A stretch of DNA of 64,000 bases, taken from contig NZ_CP016076.1 in NCBI RefSeq assembly GCF_001941625.1, positions 2,976,001-3,040,000 on the forward strand, in the 5' to 3' direction. How positions within the stretch are numbered: position 1 is the stretch's first letter; every line of letters starts with the position of its first letter. The DNA comes from Actinoalloteichus fjordicus. Lineage in GTDB: Bacteria; Actinomycetota; Actinomycetes; Mycobacteriales; Pseudonocardiaceae. Below are positions 1 to 9,094 of this stretch, in pieces. Position numbers and translations under genes: made by a program. The notes under the pieces were generated by a model. It saw only the letters and a list, made by a program, of their open reading frames with translations. It had not been told where the DNA came from and ran no database searches.

Positions 1-702
1 CGACATGATCTCGAAGCCCGCCAGCATGGCGGTGATCTCGTCGCGGCCACGCATGGTGGCCGGGTTGGCGCTCTCCTTGTACTGCTCGGCCAGCGCGGCG
101 ACCTCCGGGACCCCGTCGGTCGTGCCGTGGGAGAGCACGAGCATGCTGCCCGGCGCCATGACGTCCCGATAGGCCGCGACGAGCCCGGCCGGGTCGTCGG
201 AGTCGGGGACGAAGTGCAGCAGGGCCACCATCAGGACGGCCACCGGCTGCTCGAAGTCCAGCAGCTTCCGGACCTCGGGATCGGCGAGCAGGACACGCGG
301 ATCGCGGACGTCGGCCAGGATCGCGGTGGTGAGCGGGTCGTCCTGGAGGAGCTGACGGCTGTGGGCGATCGCGACCGGCTCGTTGTCCGCGTACACGACC
401 CGAGTGCCAGGGTCGATCTTCCGCGCCACCTCGTGGACGTTGCCGACGGTTGGGATGCCGGAGCCGATGTCCAGGAACTGGCGAATGCCCTGATCGAGGC
501 AGAACTGCACGGACCGGCGCAGGAAGGAGCGATTGAGCATGGCCACCATGCGTGCTCCGGGGAACCGGGCCAGCGCGCGGTCGGCGAACTCGCGGTCCAC
601 CTGGAAGTTGGTGCTGCCGCCGAGGACGTAGTCGTAGATCCGCGCAGCGCTGGGCCGCTTGACGTCGACAGCCTCGGGAAGACTGCTCTGCTTGTCCGTC
701 AC
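1..702 (-). CDS. DUF574-family SAM-dependent methyltransferase (3' end outside window)
   Basis: The minus strand reads as the actinobacterial 'S-adenosyl methyltransferase' family (PF04672, DUF574/SAV2177), whose substrate is unknown. Visible landmarks are the N-terminal RPSAARIYDYVLGGSTNF, the SAM-binding FLDIGSGIPTVGNVHEVA around residue 80, and RVVYADNEPVAIAHSR further on. About 234 codons are present. The family is usually about 260-280 residues, so only the C-terminus is missing. I chose the GTG at 702 because GGAGG lies about 7 bases upstream. An ATG at 768 is in frame but has no Shine-Dalgarno sequence. It is divergent from the apt gene at 861. The family assignment is secure; the reaction is not known. 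Confidence 0.88.
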   Translation of the reverse strand, partial: MTDKQSSLPEAVDVKRPSAARIYDYVLGGSTNFQVDREFADRALARFPGARMVAMLNRSFLRRSVQFCLDQGIRQFLDIGSGIPTVGNVHEVARKIDPGTRVVYADNEPVAIAHSRQLLQDDPLTTAILADVRDPRVLLADPEVRKLLDFEQPVAVLMVALLHFVPDSDDPAGLVAAYRDVMAPGSMLVLSHGTTDGVPEVAALAEQYKESANPATMRGRDEITAMLAGFEIMS

Positions 703-860
703 GATGACCTCCACTGCGCCGAATTCGTCGCTCTCGGTGTCGGAGCGACTCGAACGGGTGAGTGACATTACATTGTTCGGGTGAGTGCTTTGCTGGCCGA
801 TCCGACATCTCGTGGTCGGGTGTCGACCGAGATCGTCCTCGCCTGAGGTAGGTTCGCCGG

Positions 861-1394
861 GTGTTGGCCGACCGCATTGCCGCAAGCCTGGTGTCGATCC
901 CGGACTTCCCCACACCGGGCGTGCTCTTTCGCGACCTGGCCGGGATCTACGCCGATCCGGAGCTGTTCGGCGCGGCGGTGACGGAACTGTCGCGGCGGTT
1001 CGCCGAGCGGTTCGACGCGGTCCTGGCGATCGAGGCGCGCGGCTTCGTGCTGGGCGCCGCCCTGGCGCGGCAGACCGCGCGACCGCTCATCCTGGCGAGG
1101 AAGCCCGGCAGACTCCCCGGCGAGGTGCTGGAGGAGAGCTACTCGCTGGAGTACGGCACCAACTCCCTGCAGATCGGCCGACAGGCCGTCTTCCCCGGTA
1201 CGCGGGTGCTCATCGTCGACGACCTCCTGGCGACCGGCGGCACCTTCGCGGCCGCCGCCCGACTGGTGACGGCGGCAGGCGGGACCGTGGCCGGGATGGC
1301 GACGCTGGTGAGCCTGGCGGGCCTCGGTGCCGACCGGACGCTGGCGGGCCATGAGGTCGCCTCGTTGTGTGGCGTGCCCGCCGCAGGCTTCTGA
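861..1394 (+). CDS. apt: Adenine phosphoribosyltransferase
   Basis: A 177-residue type I phosphoribosyltransferase that would salvage adenine to AMP using PRPP in the cytoplasm. The N-terminal PDFPTPGVLFRDL is characteristic of Apt. The PRPP loop VLIVDDLLATGGT lies near residues 115-127. IEARGFVLGAALA and the flexible-loop region KPGRLPGEVLEESYSLEYG are also typical. The length is normal for the family. The start is GTG at 861; upstream is gtaggttcgccgg, a weak ribosome site. In many actinomycetes apt sits between secDF and relA, but here it stands alone between a methyltransferase and a convergent SRPBCC gene, so its context is not the usual one. Confidence 0.93.
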   Translation: MLADRIAASLVSIPDFPTPGVLFRDLAGIYADPELFGAAVTELSRRFAERFDAVLAIEARGFVLGAALARQTARPLILARKPGRLPGEVLEESYSLEYGTNSLQIGRQAVFPGTRVLIVDDLLATGGTFAAAARLVTAAGGTVAGMATLVSLAGLGADRTLAGHEVASLCGVPAAGF

Positions 1395-1541
1395 CGCGCC
1401 GTCGCGGGCGGGCGCGGCCTCGGCGAATGGTTGCCTGCGGCGAGCCGCCGCCTGGGCACGATCAGCGATCGGCACGACGGGCGCCCGCCGCCTCGTGGAC
1501 TCGTCTCGACCGTGTCGAGGCGGCGTGGAACCGCCCGTCGA

Positions 1542-1979
1542 TCAGATCAAGACGATCTGCTCCATGCGCCGGAGGGTCGCCTGCATCGCCCGGAGGTTAC
1601 GACGCGGGATGCCCGCCAGTTCGTAGGCCTTCGGCCACTTGACCTGAGACCAGTCGAAGGTCTCCACGACCTCGGTGCGCTCCTCGTCCAGGGCTCGGAA
1701 CTCCCAGCGCCACACGTGCAGGCCCATGTGACACCAGCCGATCACCTTGCCCTCCTCGAACTCCACCACCTTGTTCAGGATCTTGTATGACACGCCGAGG
1801 CGCATCGACATGCCGAACCTCGTGCCGAGCTCGAGTCGCTCAGGCGTGCCGTCCTGTGCTGCCCTGACGGTGCTCGACCCGTCGATCAGCGCGTGCTTCG
1901 ACGGGTCCGCCACGATGTTGAACAGGCGATCGGCGGGCGCGGAGATGGTGCGGGTCGCGCTGATCTGACGGTCTTCCAT
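1542..1979 (-). CDS. SRPBCC-family protein (polyketide cyclase/dehydrase-like)
   Basis: A 145-residue protein with the START/Bet v1-like helix-grip fold signature. The N-terminus ATRTISAPADRLFNIVADPSKHALIDGS is the typical opening strand and first helix of polyketide_cyc2-type proteins. The C-terminal amphipathic helix is rich in R, M and Q (residues about 120-145). Such proteins bind small hydrophobic ligands or act as cyclases; nothing here identifies a ligand. The start ATG at 1979 has GGAGG 5 bases upstream, which is strong. It is convergent with apt and lies about 94 bases from the end of the symporter gene on the same strand. General annotation only; no substrate is implied. Confidence 0.85.
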   Translation of the reverse strand: MEDRQISATRTISAPADRLFNIVADPSKHALIDGSSTVRAAQDGTPERLELGTRFGMSMRLGVSYKILNKVVEFEEGKVIGWCHMGLHVWRWEFRALDEERTEVVETFDWSQVKWPKAYELAGIPRRNLRAMQATLRRMEQIVLI

Positions 1980-2073
1980 CGTGCCTCCAGAGTTGACGTC
2001 TCACTGCTTGATACCCGAACTCTGCGCGGTGCGAGTGGTGTCGATCACCACAGCGGTCGGGTGGCGATCATCC

Positions 2074-3123
2074 TCAGTGCTCGGCGGGCCCGTCGTCGCC
2101 TGCGGGACGGGTGTCGACACCGGAGTCGGGCGATCCGCTCTTCGAGCCGCCCTCACCGGAAGACGCCGTGTCCACCGTCTCACGCGGCGCGCCCTTGCGT
2201 GCCCAGTACGTCGCGATCAACGCGCCGGAGATGTTGTGCCACACCGAGAAGAGTGCGGCGGGCAGCGCGGCCAGCGGCGTGAAGTGGACCGTGGCCAGGC
2301 TCGCCGCGAGCCCCGAGTTCTGCATCCCGATCTCGACGCTCACCGCGCGCCGCGCGGACTCGGTGAACCCGGCGAGCCGCGCCGCCAGATAGCCCAGGGC
2401 CAGGCCCGCCGAGTTGTGCAGCACCACGGCGAGCACGAGGAGCAGCCCGCTGCCGAGCACGGCCGAGGAGTTCGCGCCGACCACCGCGGCCACCACGAGG
2501 ACGATTCCGGTCACCGACACCAGCGGCAGCAGCGGCAGCAGCCGTTCGACGAACCGGCCGGCGAGCGCCCGCAGCAGCAGCCCTGCCACCACCGGTACCA
2601 GCACGACCTGCACGATCGACAGCAGCAGGCCGCCCGCGTCCACCGGCAGCGCCGAGCCCGCCAGCCACAGGACCAGCAGCGGCGTGAACAGCGGTGACAG
2701 CAGGGTGGAGACCGAGGTCATCGTCACCGACAAGGCGACGTCGCCCTTGGCGAGGTAGACGATGACGTTGGAGGCAGTGCCGCCGGGTGCGGCGCCCACC
2801 AGGACCATTCCGACCATCAGCTCCGGGGGCAGGCCGAGCAGCGTGCCGATGAGCCACGCCGTGAGCGGCATGATGACGAACTGCGCGATGACGCCGATGA
2901 TCACGGCGTAGGGCCGCTTGGCGACGAGGGCGAAGTCCCGGCCGCGCAGGGTGAGCCCCATCCCGAACATGATCACGCCGAGCAGCAGCGGGACCCACGG
3001 GGCGAGCGTCGCGGCCGGACCGGGGATGAGGAGGCCGACGATCGCGCCGAGCAGCACCAGCAGTGCGAACCAGCGGCCCACGGCTGCGGCGAGGCGGGCG
3101 ATCGGCGAAGTGCCGTCGGTCAT
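2074..3123 (-). CDS. Bile acid:sodium symporter (BASS) family transporter
   Basis: A 349-residue polytopic membrane protein with about nine or ten hydrophobic segments. It carries the paired conserved regions of the BASS family: LVGAAPGGTASNVIVYLAKG near the middle, and EIGMQNSGLAASLA in the second half. These surround the substrate and Na+ crossover sites in structurally studied BASS proteins. The substrate (bile-acid-like anion, pyruvate, pantoate or similar) cannot be told from sequence. The frame is open far upstream, but I chose ATG 3123 because GGAGGAG lies just before it and the hydrophobic domain begins about 20 residues later. The C-terminal 35 residues are hydrophilic and low in complexity. 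Confidence 0.9.
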   Translation of the reverse strand: MTDGTSPIARLAAAVGRWFALLVLLGAIVGLLIPGPAATLAPWVPLLLGVIMFGMGLTLRGRDFALVAKRPYAVIIGVIAQFVIMPLTAWLIGTLLGLPPELMVGMVLVGAAPGGTASNVIVYLAKGDVALSVTMTSVSTLLSPLFTPLLVLWLAGSALPVDAGGLLLSIVQVVLVPVVAGLLLRALAGRFVERLLPLLPLVSVTGIVLVVAAVVGANSSAVLGSGLLLVLAVVLHNSAGLALGYLAARLAGFTESARRAVSVEIGMQNSGLAASLATVHFTPLAALPAALFSVWHNISGALIATYWARKGAPRETVDTASSGEGGSKSGSPDSGVDTRPAGDDGPAEH

Positions 3124-3399
3124 GGCTCCTCCAGTCGAGCAAGGCGTGTCGTCCTGGCAGGCCGGGCGACCAGCCGGCCTGGGCACGCCGGGGAAGGCTA
3201 CCCCGACGTCGCGCCTGCTCAGCCGAGCCGTGGTCCGCGCCGCACCCTGTGGCGGGCGCTCCGGGCGAGGGGCACGAGCGGCGGCCGGGACAGGTGTTCC
3301 CGGCGGATCTCCACGCCTGCGCCCTGCCGCTGCGGCCCCGCCCGGCTCGGCCTCGGCCCAGGCCGGGCGGCCCGTCGTGGTCGTGATAGGCAGTCCGAT

Positions 3400-5256
3400 G
3401 TGACCCGACAGTACGGCCGCCCCAGCGGCAGGACGTCCGCAGGCAACCGAGGACGGCCGCGCTCGCGCGGCGCGGGCGGCGGTGATGCGAGCGCACTGGC
3501 CGCGCTGCTCGACCGGCTCGACGGCAGCGGCTACCCGGCCTATCACGACCTGCACGGGGACTGGAAGTTCCCGCACTTCACCCTGAGCGTCCGGCGGGTC
3601 CAGGCCGATCCGTATGCACCGCCGAGCCGAGTGGAGGTGCGCGTCTCGGCGGAGGCGGCAGGTCTGCCCGCCGAACTCTGGCGTACCCCGGCGGCGGCGC
3701 GGGCCACGAGCTCTCATCTGCTGCGCCGATTCGCCTCGGCGCTGGGCGGCTCGGCGCAGGCGGGCTCGCCGTCGGAGGCGGCGTTCTCGGGACGTGGGCG
3801 GTCGCAGCACGCGGGACTCGAGGGCGCCGGGTCTCGGCGGTCGACGCGGCGCACCGGCCCCTTCGCCGTGGACGCGGGCGGACCCGAGATCCTCGACCGC
3901 AGCGCCGGACGCATCGTCGACGGCGAGTTGACGCTGCGCATGGCCCTGGCGCTGCCTGCCCACGGCCGCCGCATCGACGGAGTCACCGCCCGCCGAGCCC
4001 TGATCGAGACCCTGCCCGCCGCCGTCGACGCGGTGCGCGGTGCGCGGGCCGACCTGGCGACGGCCCGCCGCTTCGTCGCCTCGGTGGAGGACTCCGTCGC
4101 CCTCCGGGAGCTGCTTCCCGACCTCGGGCTCGTCGCCTTCGTCGCCGACGGCGCGATCCTGCCGCGACGCTCGGGGGTGGACGACGAGCCCATGCCGGGA
4201 GCGCTGCCGTTTCGTGCCCCCGAGTCGATGACCGTCCGGGTCCGGCTGCCGCATCGGGGCGAGGTGACCGGCCTCGGTGTCCCCGAGGGAGTCACCGTGG
4301 TCGTCGGCGGCGGTTATCACGGCAAGTCCACCCTGCTGCGTGCGCTGGAACGCGGTGTCTACGACCATGCGCCCGGCGACGGTCGGGAACTCGTCGTCAC
4401 CAGGGCGGACGCGGTGAAGATCCGGGCCGAGGACGGCCGCGCGGTGACTCGGGTCGATGTCAGCGCCTTCCTCTCGCACCTGCCGCAGGGCACCGCCACG
4501 GACGACTTCAGCACGGCCGACGCCTCCGGCTCCACGTCGCAGGCCGCGTCGATCGTGGAGGCGCTGGAGGCAGGCTCGCGGGCGCTGTTGATCGACGAGG
4601 ACACCGCCGCGACCAACATCATGATCCGCGATGCCAGGATGCGTGCCCTGGTGGCGGCCGAGCACGAGCCGCTCACCCCCTTCGTGGACGTCGTCCGGTC
4701 GCTGTCGCGCGAGCACCGGGTCTCCACCGTCGTCGTCACCGGCGGCTCCGGGGACTACCTGGCCGTCGCCGACCGGGTGATCATGATGGAGTCCTATCAG
4801 CCGCACGAGGTCACCGAGCGGGCTCGGCTGCTCGGCGGGGAGCGGACGGCGGCGGCGGATCGTCGGTTTCCGCCGGTCCGGGCCAGGATCGTGCGGGCCG
4901 ACTCGGTCGTCGCCGCGACCGGGACCGGGCGACGCCGCGTCCGGGCCAGGGGCCGGGACGCCGTGCTGCTGGGCGAGGAGGAGATCGACGTGCGCGCCGT
5001 CGAGCAACTGGTGGATCAGGCGCAGCTCGTCGGTGTCGGCCTGGCCATGGCGGCGTTGACGACCGGCGGACGCCTCGACGGCGACCGCCCGATGCGCGCC
5101 GCGCTGGACGTCCTCGCCGCCGAGATCGCCGATCGCGGGTTCCCGGCGCTGGCGGACGACTTCGCCGGTGATCTGGCAGTGCCGAGGATGCTGGAGGTCG
5201 CCGCCGCGCTCAACCGGCTGCGCACCCTCCGCGTCGCGGGCTTCGTCGCAGACTGA
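3400..5256 (+). CDS. Predicted ATPase of the ABC class (PF09818-type)
   Basis: A 618-residue soluble protein matching the 'ABC_ATPase' family of unknown function. In order: a divergent N-terminal domain with YPAYHDLHGDWKFPHFTL; a central P-loop VVGGGYHGKSTLLRALERG near residues 303-321; TATDDFSTADASGSTSQAAS, a signature-like region; then the Walker B-like SRALLIDEDTAATNIMIRD near residues 398-416. The C-terminal helical part ends at about residue 610. These features match the family. It has no transmembrane segments and no partner transporter gene beside it. The start is GTG at 3400; an Arg/Gly-rich N-terminal tail of about 25 residues may be natural or an over-extension. Biological role unknown. 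Confidence 0.85.
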   Translation: MTRQYGRPSGRTSAGNRGRPRSRGAGGGDASALAALLDRLDGSGYPAYHDLHGDWKFPHFTLSVRRVQADPYAPPSRVEVRVSAEAAGLPAELWRTPAAARATSSHLLRRFASALGGSAQAGSPSEAAFSGRGRSQHAGLEGAGSRRSTRRTGPFAVDAGGPEILDRSAGRIVDGELTLRMALALPAHGRRIDGVTARRALIETLPAAVDAVRGARADLATARRFVASVEDSVALRELLPDLGLVAFVADGAILPRRSGVDDEPMPGALPFRAPESMTVRVRLPHRGEVTGLGVPEGVTVVVGGGYHGKSTLLRALERGVYDHAPGDGRELVVTRADAVKIRAEDGRAVTRVDVSAFLSHLPQGTATDDFSTADASGSTSQAASIVEALEAGSRALLIDEDTAATNIMIRDARMRALVAAEHEPLTPFVDVVRSLSREHRVSTVVVTGGSGDYLAVADRVIMMESYQPHEVTERARLLGGERTAAADRRFPPVRARIVRADSVVAATGTGRRRVRARGRDAVLLGEEEIDVRAVEQLVDQAQLVGVGLAMAALTTGGRLDGDRPMRAALDVLAAEIADRGFPALADDFAGDLAVPRMLEVAAALNRLRTLRVAGFVAD

Positions 5257-5363
5257 CCCGATCGGCCCCGCTGCCGACCGCGGCGGCCTCGGCGAGGCAG
5301 GACCCCGCGCTCCGCGCCTGCCCGGCCGTCCTCCGGCTGGTGATCAACGGGTCGACGCGGGCG

Positions 5364-8300
5364 TCACGACCGCCCGCACGGGCAGATCTCCTCGGCGAGT
5401 CGCGCGCGAGCCTGCTCGGCCTCGGGGACCTCCAGGGTCTCGTAGACGGCCAGCGCCTCCCGCAGCCGCTCGATCGCCGCGTCCCGGTCGCCCAGTGAGA
5501 GGTGGGCGGTGGCCAGCGCGTCGAGTGCCCTGCCCTCCTCATAGCGGTTCTGGCACTCGCGTGCCCAGGCCAGTGCCGCGCGGTGATGGCGAAGCGCCTC
5601 GGTGCCGTTGCCGAGCGCGGTGAGCGCCAGACCGAGGTTGTTGAGGATCTCGGCGGCCACGGTCGGCTCGGTGCGGCCGACGATCTCCAGCGCCGCACGA
5701 TGATGCTCCGCCGCCTCCGCATGCCTGCCCAGCCTGGCCAGCGCGTTGCCCAGGTTCGTCAGCGGCGCGGCCTGACTGTCGCGATCCCCCAGCTCCTGCT
5801 TGATCCGCAGACCGTCGTGCAGCACCGCCAGGGCGCGGGCAGGTTCGTCGCCTCTGGCGAGGATCTTGCCGAGGTTGGTGAGGACGCGAGCCTCGCCGGT
5901 GCGGTCGCCGACCTCCCGATACGCCGTCAGCGCCTGCTCCGCACAGTTCAGGGCCTGGTCGAACTCGCCGAGCTGCTCGTGCAGCAGCGCCTTGTTGTTC
6001 AAGGTGCCCGCCAACATCGCGTTGGCGTCGTGGCGTCGGCACAGCGCGGCGGCCTGGCGGTGCCAGTCCAGGGCCTCGGCGGTGTGCCCGAGGCGGAACG
6101 CGGTGTTGGCGAGGCTGTTCATCGTGCGCCACTCGTACACCCAGTCCCCGGTCTGACGGTGCAGGTGCAGTGCACGCCGTGCCAGCCCCGAGGCCTCCTG
6201 GAAGCGGCCTGCGCTCCAGGTGGCGATCGCCAGGTGCGTCAGGGTCACGGCCACGCCGACCGTGTCGCCCGCCTGCTCCGCCGCTCGCAGCGCAGTGCGG
6301 TGGGTAGCGAGCCAGTAGGTGATGTGCCTGCGGTAGAGCAGATACCGCCACAGCGCGTTCGCCAGCCGCCACGCGGCCTCGCCGCGCCCCTGTTCGGCGG
6401 CGTGCTCTACGAGCATCACCAGGTTGACCTGCTGTGCGTCCAGCCAGTCCAGGCCCTCGGCCCGGTCGGCGAACTCCAGTCCGGCCTGTCCCGGCGTCCT
6501 GGGCTGCTGTTCGTGCATGGGGATGATGTGCGCGACGGCGGCCTCGGCGCTGCGTTGGAAGTGCCGAAGCAGACGCGTCATCGTGGCGTCCTGTTCGGCG
6601 GGCGAGTCCTGCTCGGTGCCCAGCTCGGTGGCGTACTCCCGCACCACGTCATGCAGCCGGAAGCCGCGATGCTCGCCGGGCTCGACCAGATGCGCGTCCG
6701 CCAGAGCCGTCAGATGTCGCCGTCCCTCGTCGTGCCCGACGTCGAGCAGTGCGGCGGCGCTGTGCAGGTCGATCTCGGCCAGGCCGCTGAGGCCGATCCG
6801 GCGGAACAGGCACTGCTGGGCCTCGGGCAGCAGGACATAGGACTGGTGGAACGCGGTGCGGACCGAGGCGTGCGGATCGTCGTCGAACTGGAGGTCGGCG
6901 AGCCTGCGTCCGTCGATCAGCCGCCTGGCCAGATCCCCGAGCCCGCGATCATCCGACATCCGCGCCACGGCGATGCGCAGCGCCAACGGCAGGTACGAGC
7001 ACAACGCGGCCAGGGCGAGCGCCGCCGAGGGCTCGCGCCGCACCACGTGCGTTCCGGCCACCCGACCGATCAGCTCGACCGAGTCCTCCGGTGAGAGGAC
7101 GTCCAGGGTCACCGAGTGCGCTCCGGTCGTGGCGATGAAGCCGCCGAGCCTGCGCCTGCTGGTCGCGATCAGCCTGCACTGATTGTCGCCGGGGATCAGC
7201 GGGTACAGCTGCTCGGCGCGCTGCACGTTGTCCACGGCGATGAGCAGGCGTCGCCCCGCCAGGGTGCTGCGGTAGAGGGCCGCGGCCGCCGACTCGTCGT
7301 CGGGTATCCGTTCGGCGGGGACGTCCAACGACCGCAGCAGCCGCTCCAGCGCCTCCTGAGCGGACACCGGGTGGCCGCCGCCGTGGCCGCGCATGTCGAG
7401 GTAGAGCTGGCCGCCGGGAAAGTGGTCGGCGGCCTGCTGCGCGCAGCGCAGAACCAGGCCGGTCTTGCCCACGCCCGCCATGCCGTCGACGATGATCACG
7501 GGACTGATGCTCGGATCGTCGTCCTGAAGCAGCCCCAGGATGCGCCGCTGCTCGGCTCGTCGGCCGGTGAACTGCGCGGTCCCGGCCGGGAGCTGCGCGA
7601 GCGGCCTGCCTGCCTGCTCCGATTCGCCGGAACCCTGGTCGGCCGCCAACAGCTGCTGATGCAGTCGGCGAAGGCCGGTGCCGGGATCGGTGCCGAGTTC
7701 GCGGGAGAGCGACTCGCGGGCCTTGGCGAAGACCGCGAGTGCCTCGTTAGGTCGCTCCTCCGCCCAGCGGACGCGCATCAGGAGTTCGTAGAGCGGCTCC
7801 CGCAGCGGATGCTCCGCCAGCAGGCCGCCCAGTTCGCGGGCCAGCCCTTCGATCTCGCCCGCGTCGAGATCCGCCGCGATCCGGGCCTCGACCGCGGTCA
7901 GCTGTTCCTCCTGCAGTCGTAGCCGGTTGCGCAGGACGAAGTCGCTCTCGCCTGCGCCCGCGAGCGGGTCGCCCTGCCACAGCCGGACCGCCTCGTGCAG
8001 CAGTGTGCGGCGATGCGGTCCCTGCGCGCCCTTCGCCCGGTCGAGGAGGGCGCGGAAGACGAAGAGGTCGACCGCCCCCTCCGACGCGGTGAGCCGGTAG
8101 CCCTCGGGGCGGGTCTCCACCACGACCGACGTCCGGCCGCTCAACGCCCGCCGGAGATTGGACACGTAGACCTGGATCGCCTTGCGCGCCGATGCGGGCG
8201 GATGCTCGCCCCACACGGCGTCGATGAGCTGCTCGACGGTGCGCGTGCGGCCGGGCTCCAGCAGCAGGGTGGCCAGCACACAGCGCTGTTTGGGCGGCCC

Positions 8301-8390
8301 GAGCGGTATGTCGGTCCCCCGAACATCCACGACACCCAGGAGCCGGAACATCGGCTCGCCGTCGTCAGTCCTCACGTCGTTCGCACCCAT
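5364..8390 (-). CDS. AfsR/SARP-family transcriptional regulator with NB-ARC and TPR domains
   Basis: A 1008-residue multidomain regulator. Residues about 14-100 form an OmpR-like winged helix (PPKQRCVLATLLLEPGRTRT, then QVYVSNLRRALSG). Residues 105-250 form the bacterial transcriptional activation domain (EAVRLWQGDPLAG, ELGTDPGTGLRRLHQQLL). An NB-ARC/STAND ATPase begins near 270 with P-loop GMAGVGKT at 303-310. Residues about 650-1000 contain TPR-like repeats (LTNLGKILARGDEPARALAV). This is the AfsR layout: ATP-dependent activation of secondary-metabolite genes by binding direct repeats near -35. The start ATG at 8390 follows GAGGGA; the frame is open further upstream. It is divergent from the lanthipeptide cluster, so it is a candidate cluster regulator, but this is inference. 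Confidence 0.9.
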   Translation of the reverse strand: MGANDVRTDDGEPMFRLLGVVDVRGTDIPLGPPKQRCVLATLLLEPGRTRTVEQLIDAVWGEHPPASARKAIQVYVSNLRRALSGRTSVVVETRPEGYRLTASEGAVDLFVFRALLDRAKGAQGPHRRTLLHEAVRLWQGDPLAGAGESDFVLRNRLRLQEEQLTAVEARIAADLDAGEIEGLARELGGLLAEHPLREPLYELLMRVRWAEERPNEALAVFAKARESLSRELGTDPGTGLRRLHQQLLAADQGSGESEQAGRPLAQLPAGTAQFTGRRAEQRRILGLLQDDDPSISPVIIVDGMAGVGKTGLVLRCAQQAADHFPGGQLYLDMRGHGGGHPVSAQEALERLLRSLDVPAERIPDDESAAAALYRSTLAGRRLLIAVDNVQRAEQLYPLIPGDNQCRLIATSRRRLGGFIATTGAHSVTLDVLSPEDSVELIGRVAGTHVVRREPSAALALAALCSYLPLALRIAVARMSDDRGLGDLARRLIDGRRLADLQFDDDPHASVRTAFHQSYVLLPEAQQCLFRRIGLSGLAEIDLHSAAALLDVGHDEGRRHLTALADAHLVEPGEHRGFRLHDVVREYATELGTEQDSPAEQDATMTRLLRHFQRSAEAAVAHIIPMHEQQPRTPGQAGLEFADRAEGLDWLDAQQVNLVMLVEHAAEQGRGEAAWRLANALWRYLLYRRHITYWLATHRTALRAAEQAGDTVGVAVTLTHLAIATWSAGRFQEASGLARRALHLHRQTGDWVYEWRTMNSLANTAFRLGHTAEALDWHRQAAALCRRHDANAMLAGTLNNKALLHEQLGEFDQALNCAEQALTAYREVGDRTGEARVLTNLGKILARGDEPARALAVLHDGLRIKQELGDRDSQAAPLTNLGNALARLGRHAEAAEHHRAALEIVGRTEPTVAAEILNNLGLALTALGNGTEALRHHRAALAWARECQNRYEEGRALDALATAHLSLGDRDAAIERLREALAVYETLEVPEAEQARARLAEEICPCGRS

Positions 8391-9094
8391 CCAGGTTCCC
8401 TCGTTCTGAGTAGACCCCGTCACCGTCGACTCGGTTCCCTCGAGCGGGAGGGCGGTGGCGTGATCCGGTCTGTTCATCCGTCGATTCGGCGTGCGGGCTG
8501 TGTCCTCACCGGTATGCCGGAGCGAGGGAAATGAACGAGATGACCATGAAATGAGTGTAGAACGCACTGGTCGGCGCGATGAGGCGGGCAAATCGCCTGC
8601 GAAGTCGACACCGGGTGACGAGGTGACTCCGGGCTGAACACCTCGCGGCCCGTTCCGCTGTCCTCGCGGGGTGGGCGTGATGCCCGGGCCTCAGGACGGC
8701 AGACGCGGGTCCGTACGGGCGGGCCCGCCGTGCGCTCACCGGCCGACCAGCCAGGCAGGCGATTACGATGCGTGACTGATCGTGGCGAGTCGGGTGCGGA
8801 AGGTGACGAGTGGTCGTCCTGCCTCGGAGATCGGCTTCGTGCAGCGGGCGAGGGTGTTTCCGGCGGGTGTGACGCTTGCGAGCGTTGGGAGGTCGATGAA
8901 ATCCCCGCATGTTGTCGGCGAAATTTGTTTCACGTTCGAGTGGTATCGCGCCGTCCGACTCACGTAGCGCTCATCTTTCCGTGGGAATCGGCTTGCTCGT
9001 TCGGAGTAGTCGATTCAGTAATTCGGTGGATTGGCTGGCCGGTGTTCAGCGTGAACAAATGATGTGACAACGACCGACTGGAGGGGCGTCGACG
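8391..9094. other. Intergenic region between SARP regulator and LanKC gene
   Basis: About 700 bases with no supportable gene on either strand. It is more AT-rich than its surroundings from about 8860 to 9070, as expected for a promoter region. A 13-base inverted repeat, GTTCA-GCG-TGAAC, lies at 9044-9056, about 40 bases before the LanKC start; it could be an operator. I did not find clear SARP direct heptamer repeats by eye. Confidence 0.5.

Noticed and set aside
2074-5007. A 977-residue minus-strand open frame
   Set aside because: Only the part to 3123 is the symporter; the upstream part lies opposite the ABC-class ATPase gene, is not protein-like, and a strong ribosome site precedes ATG 3123.
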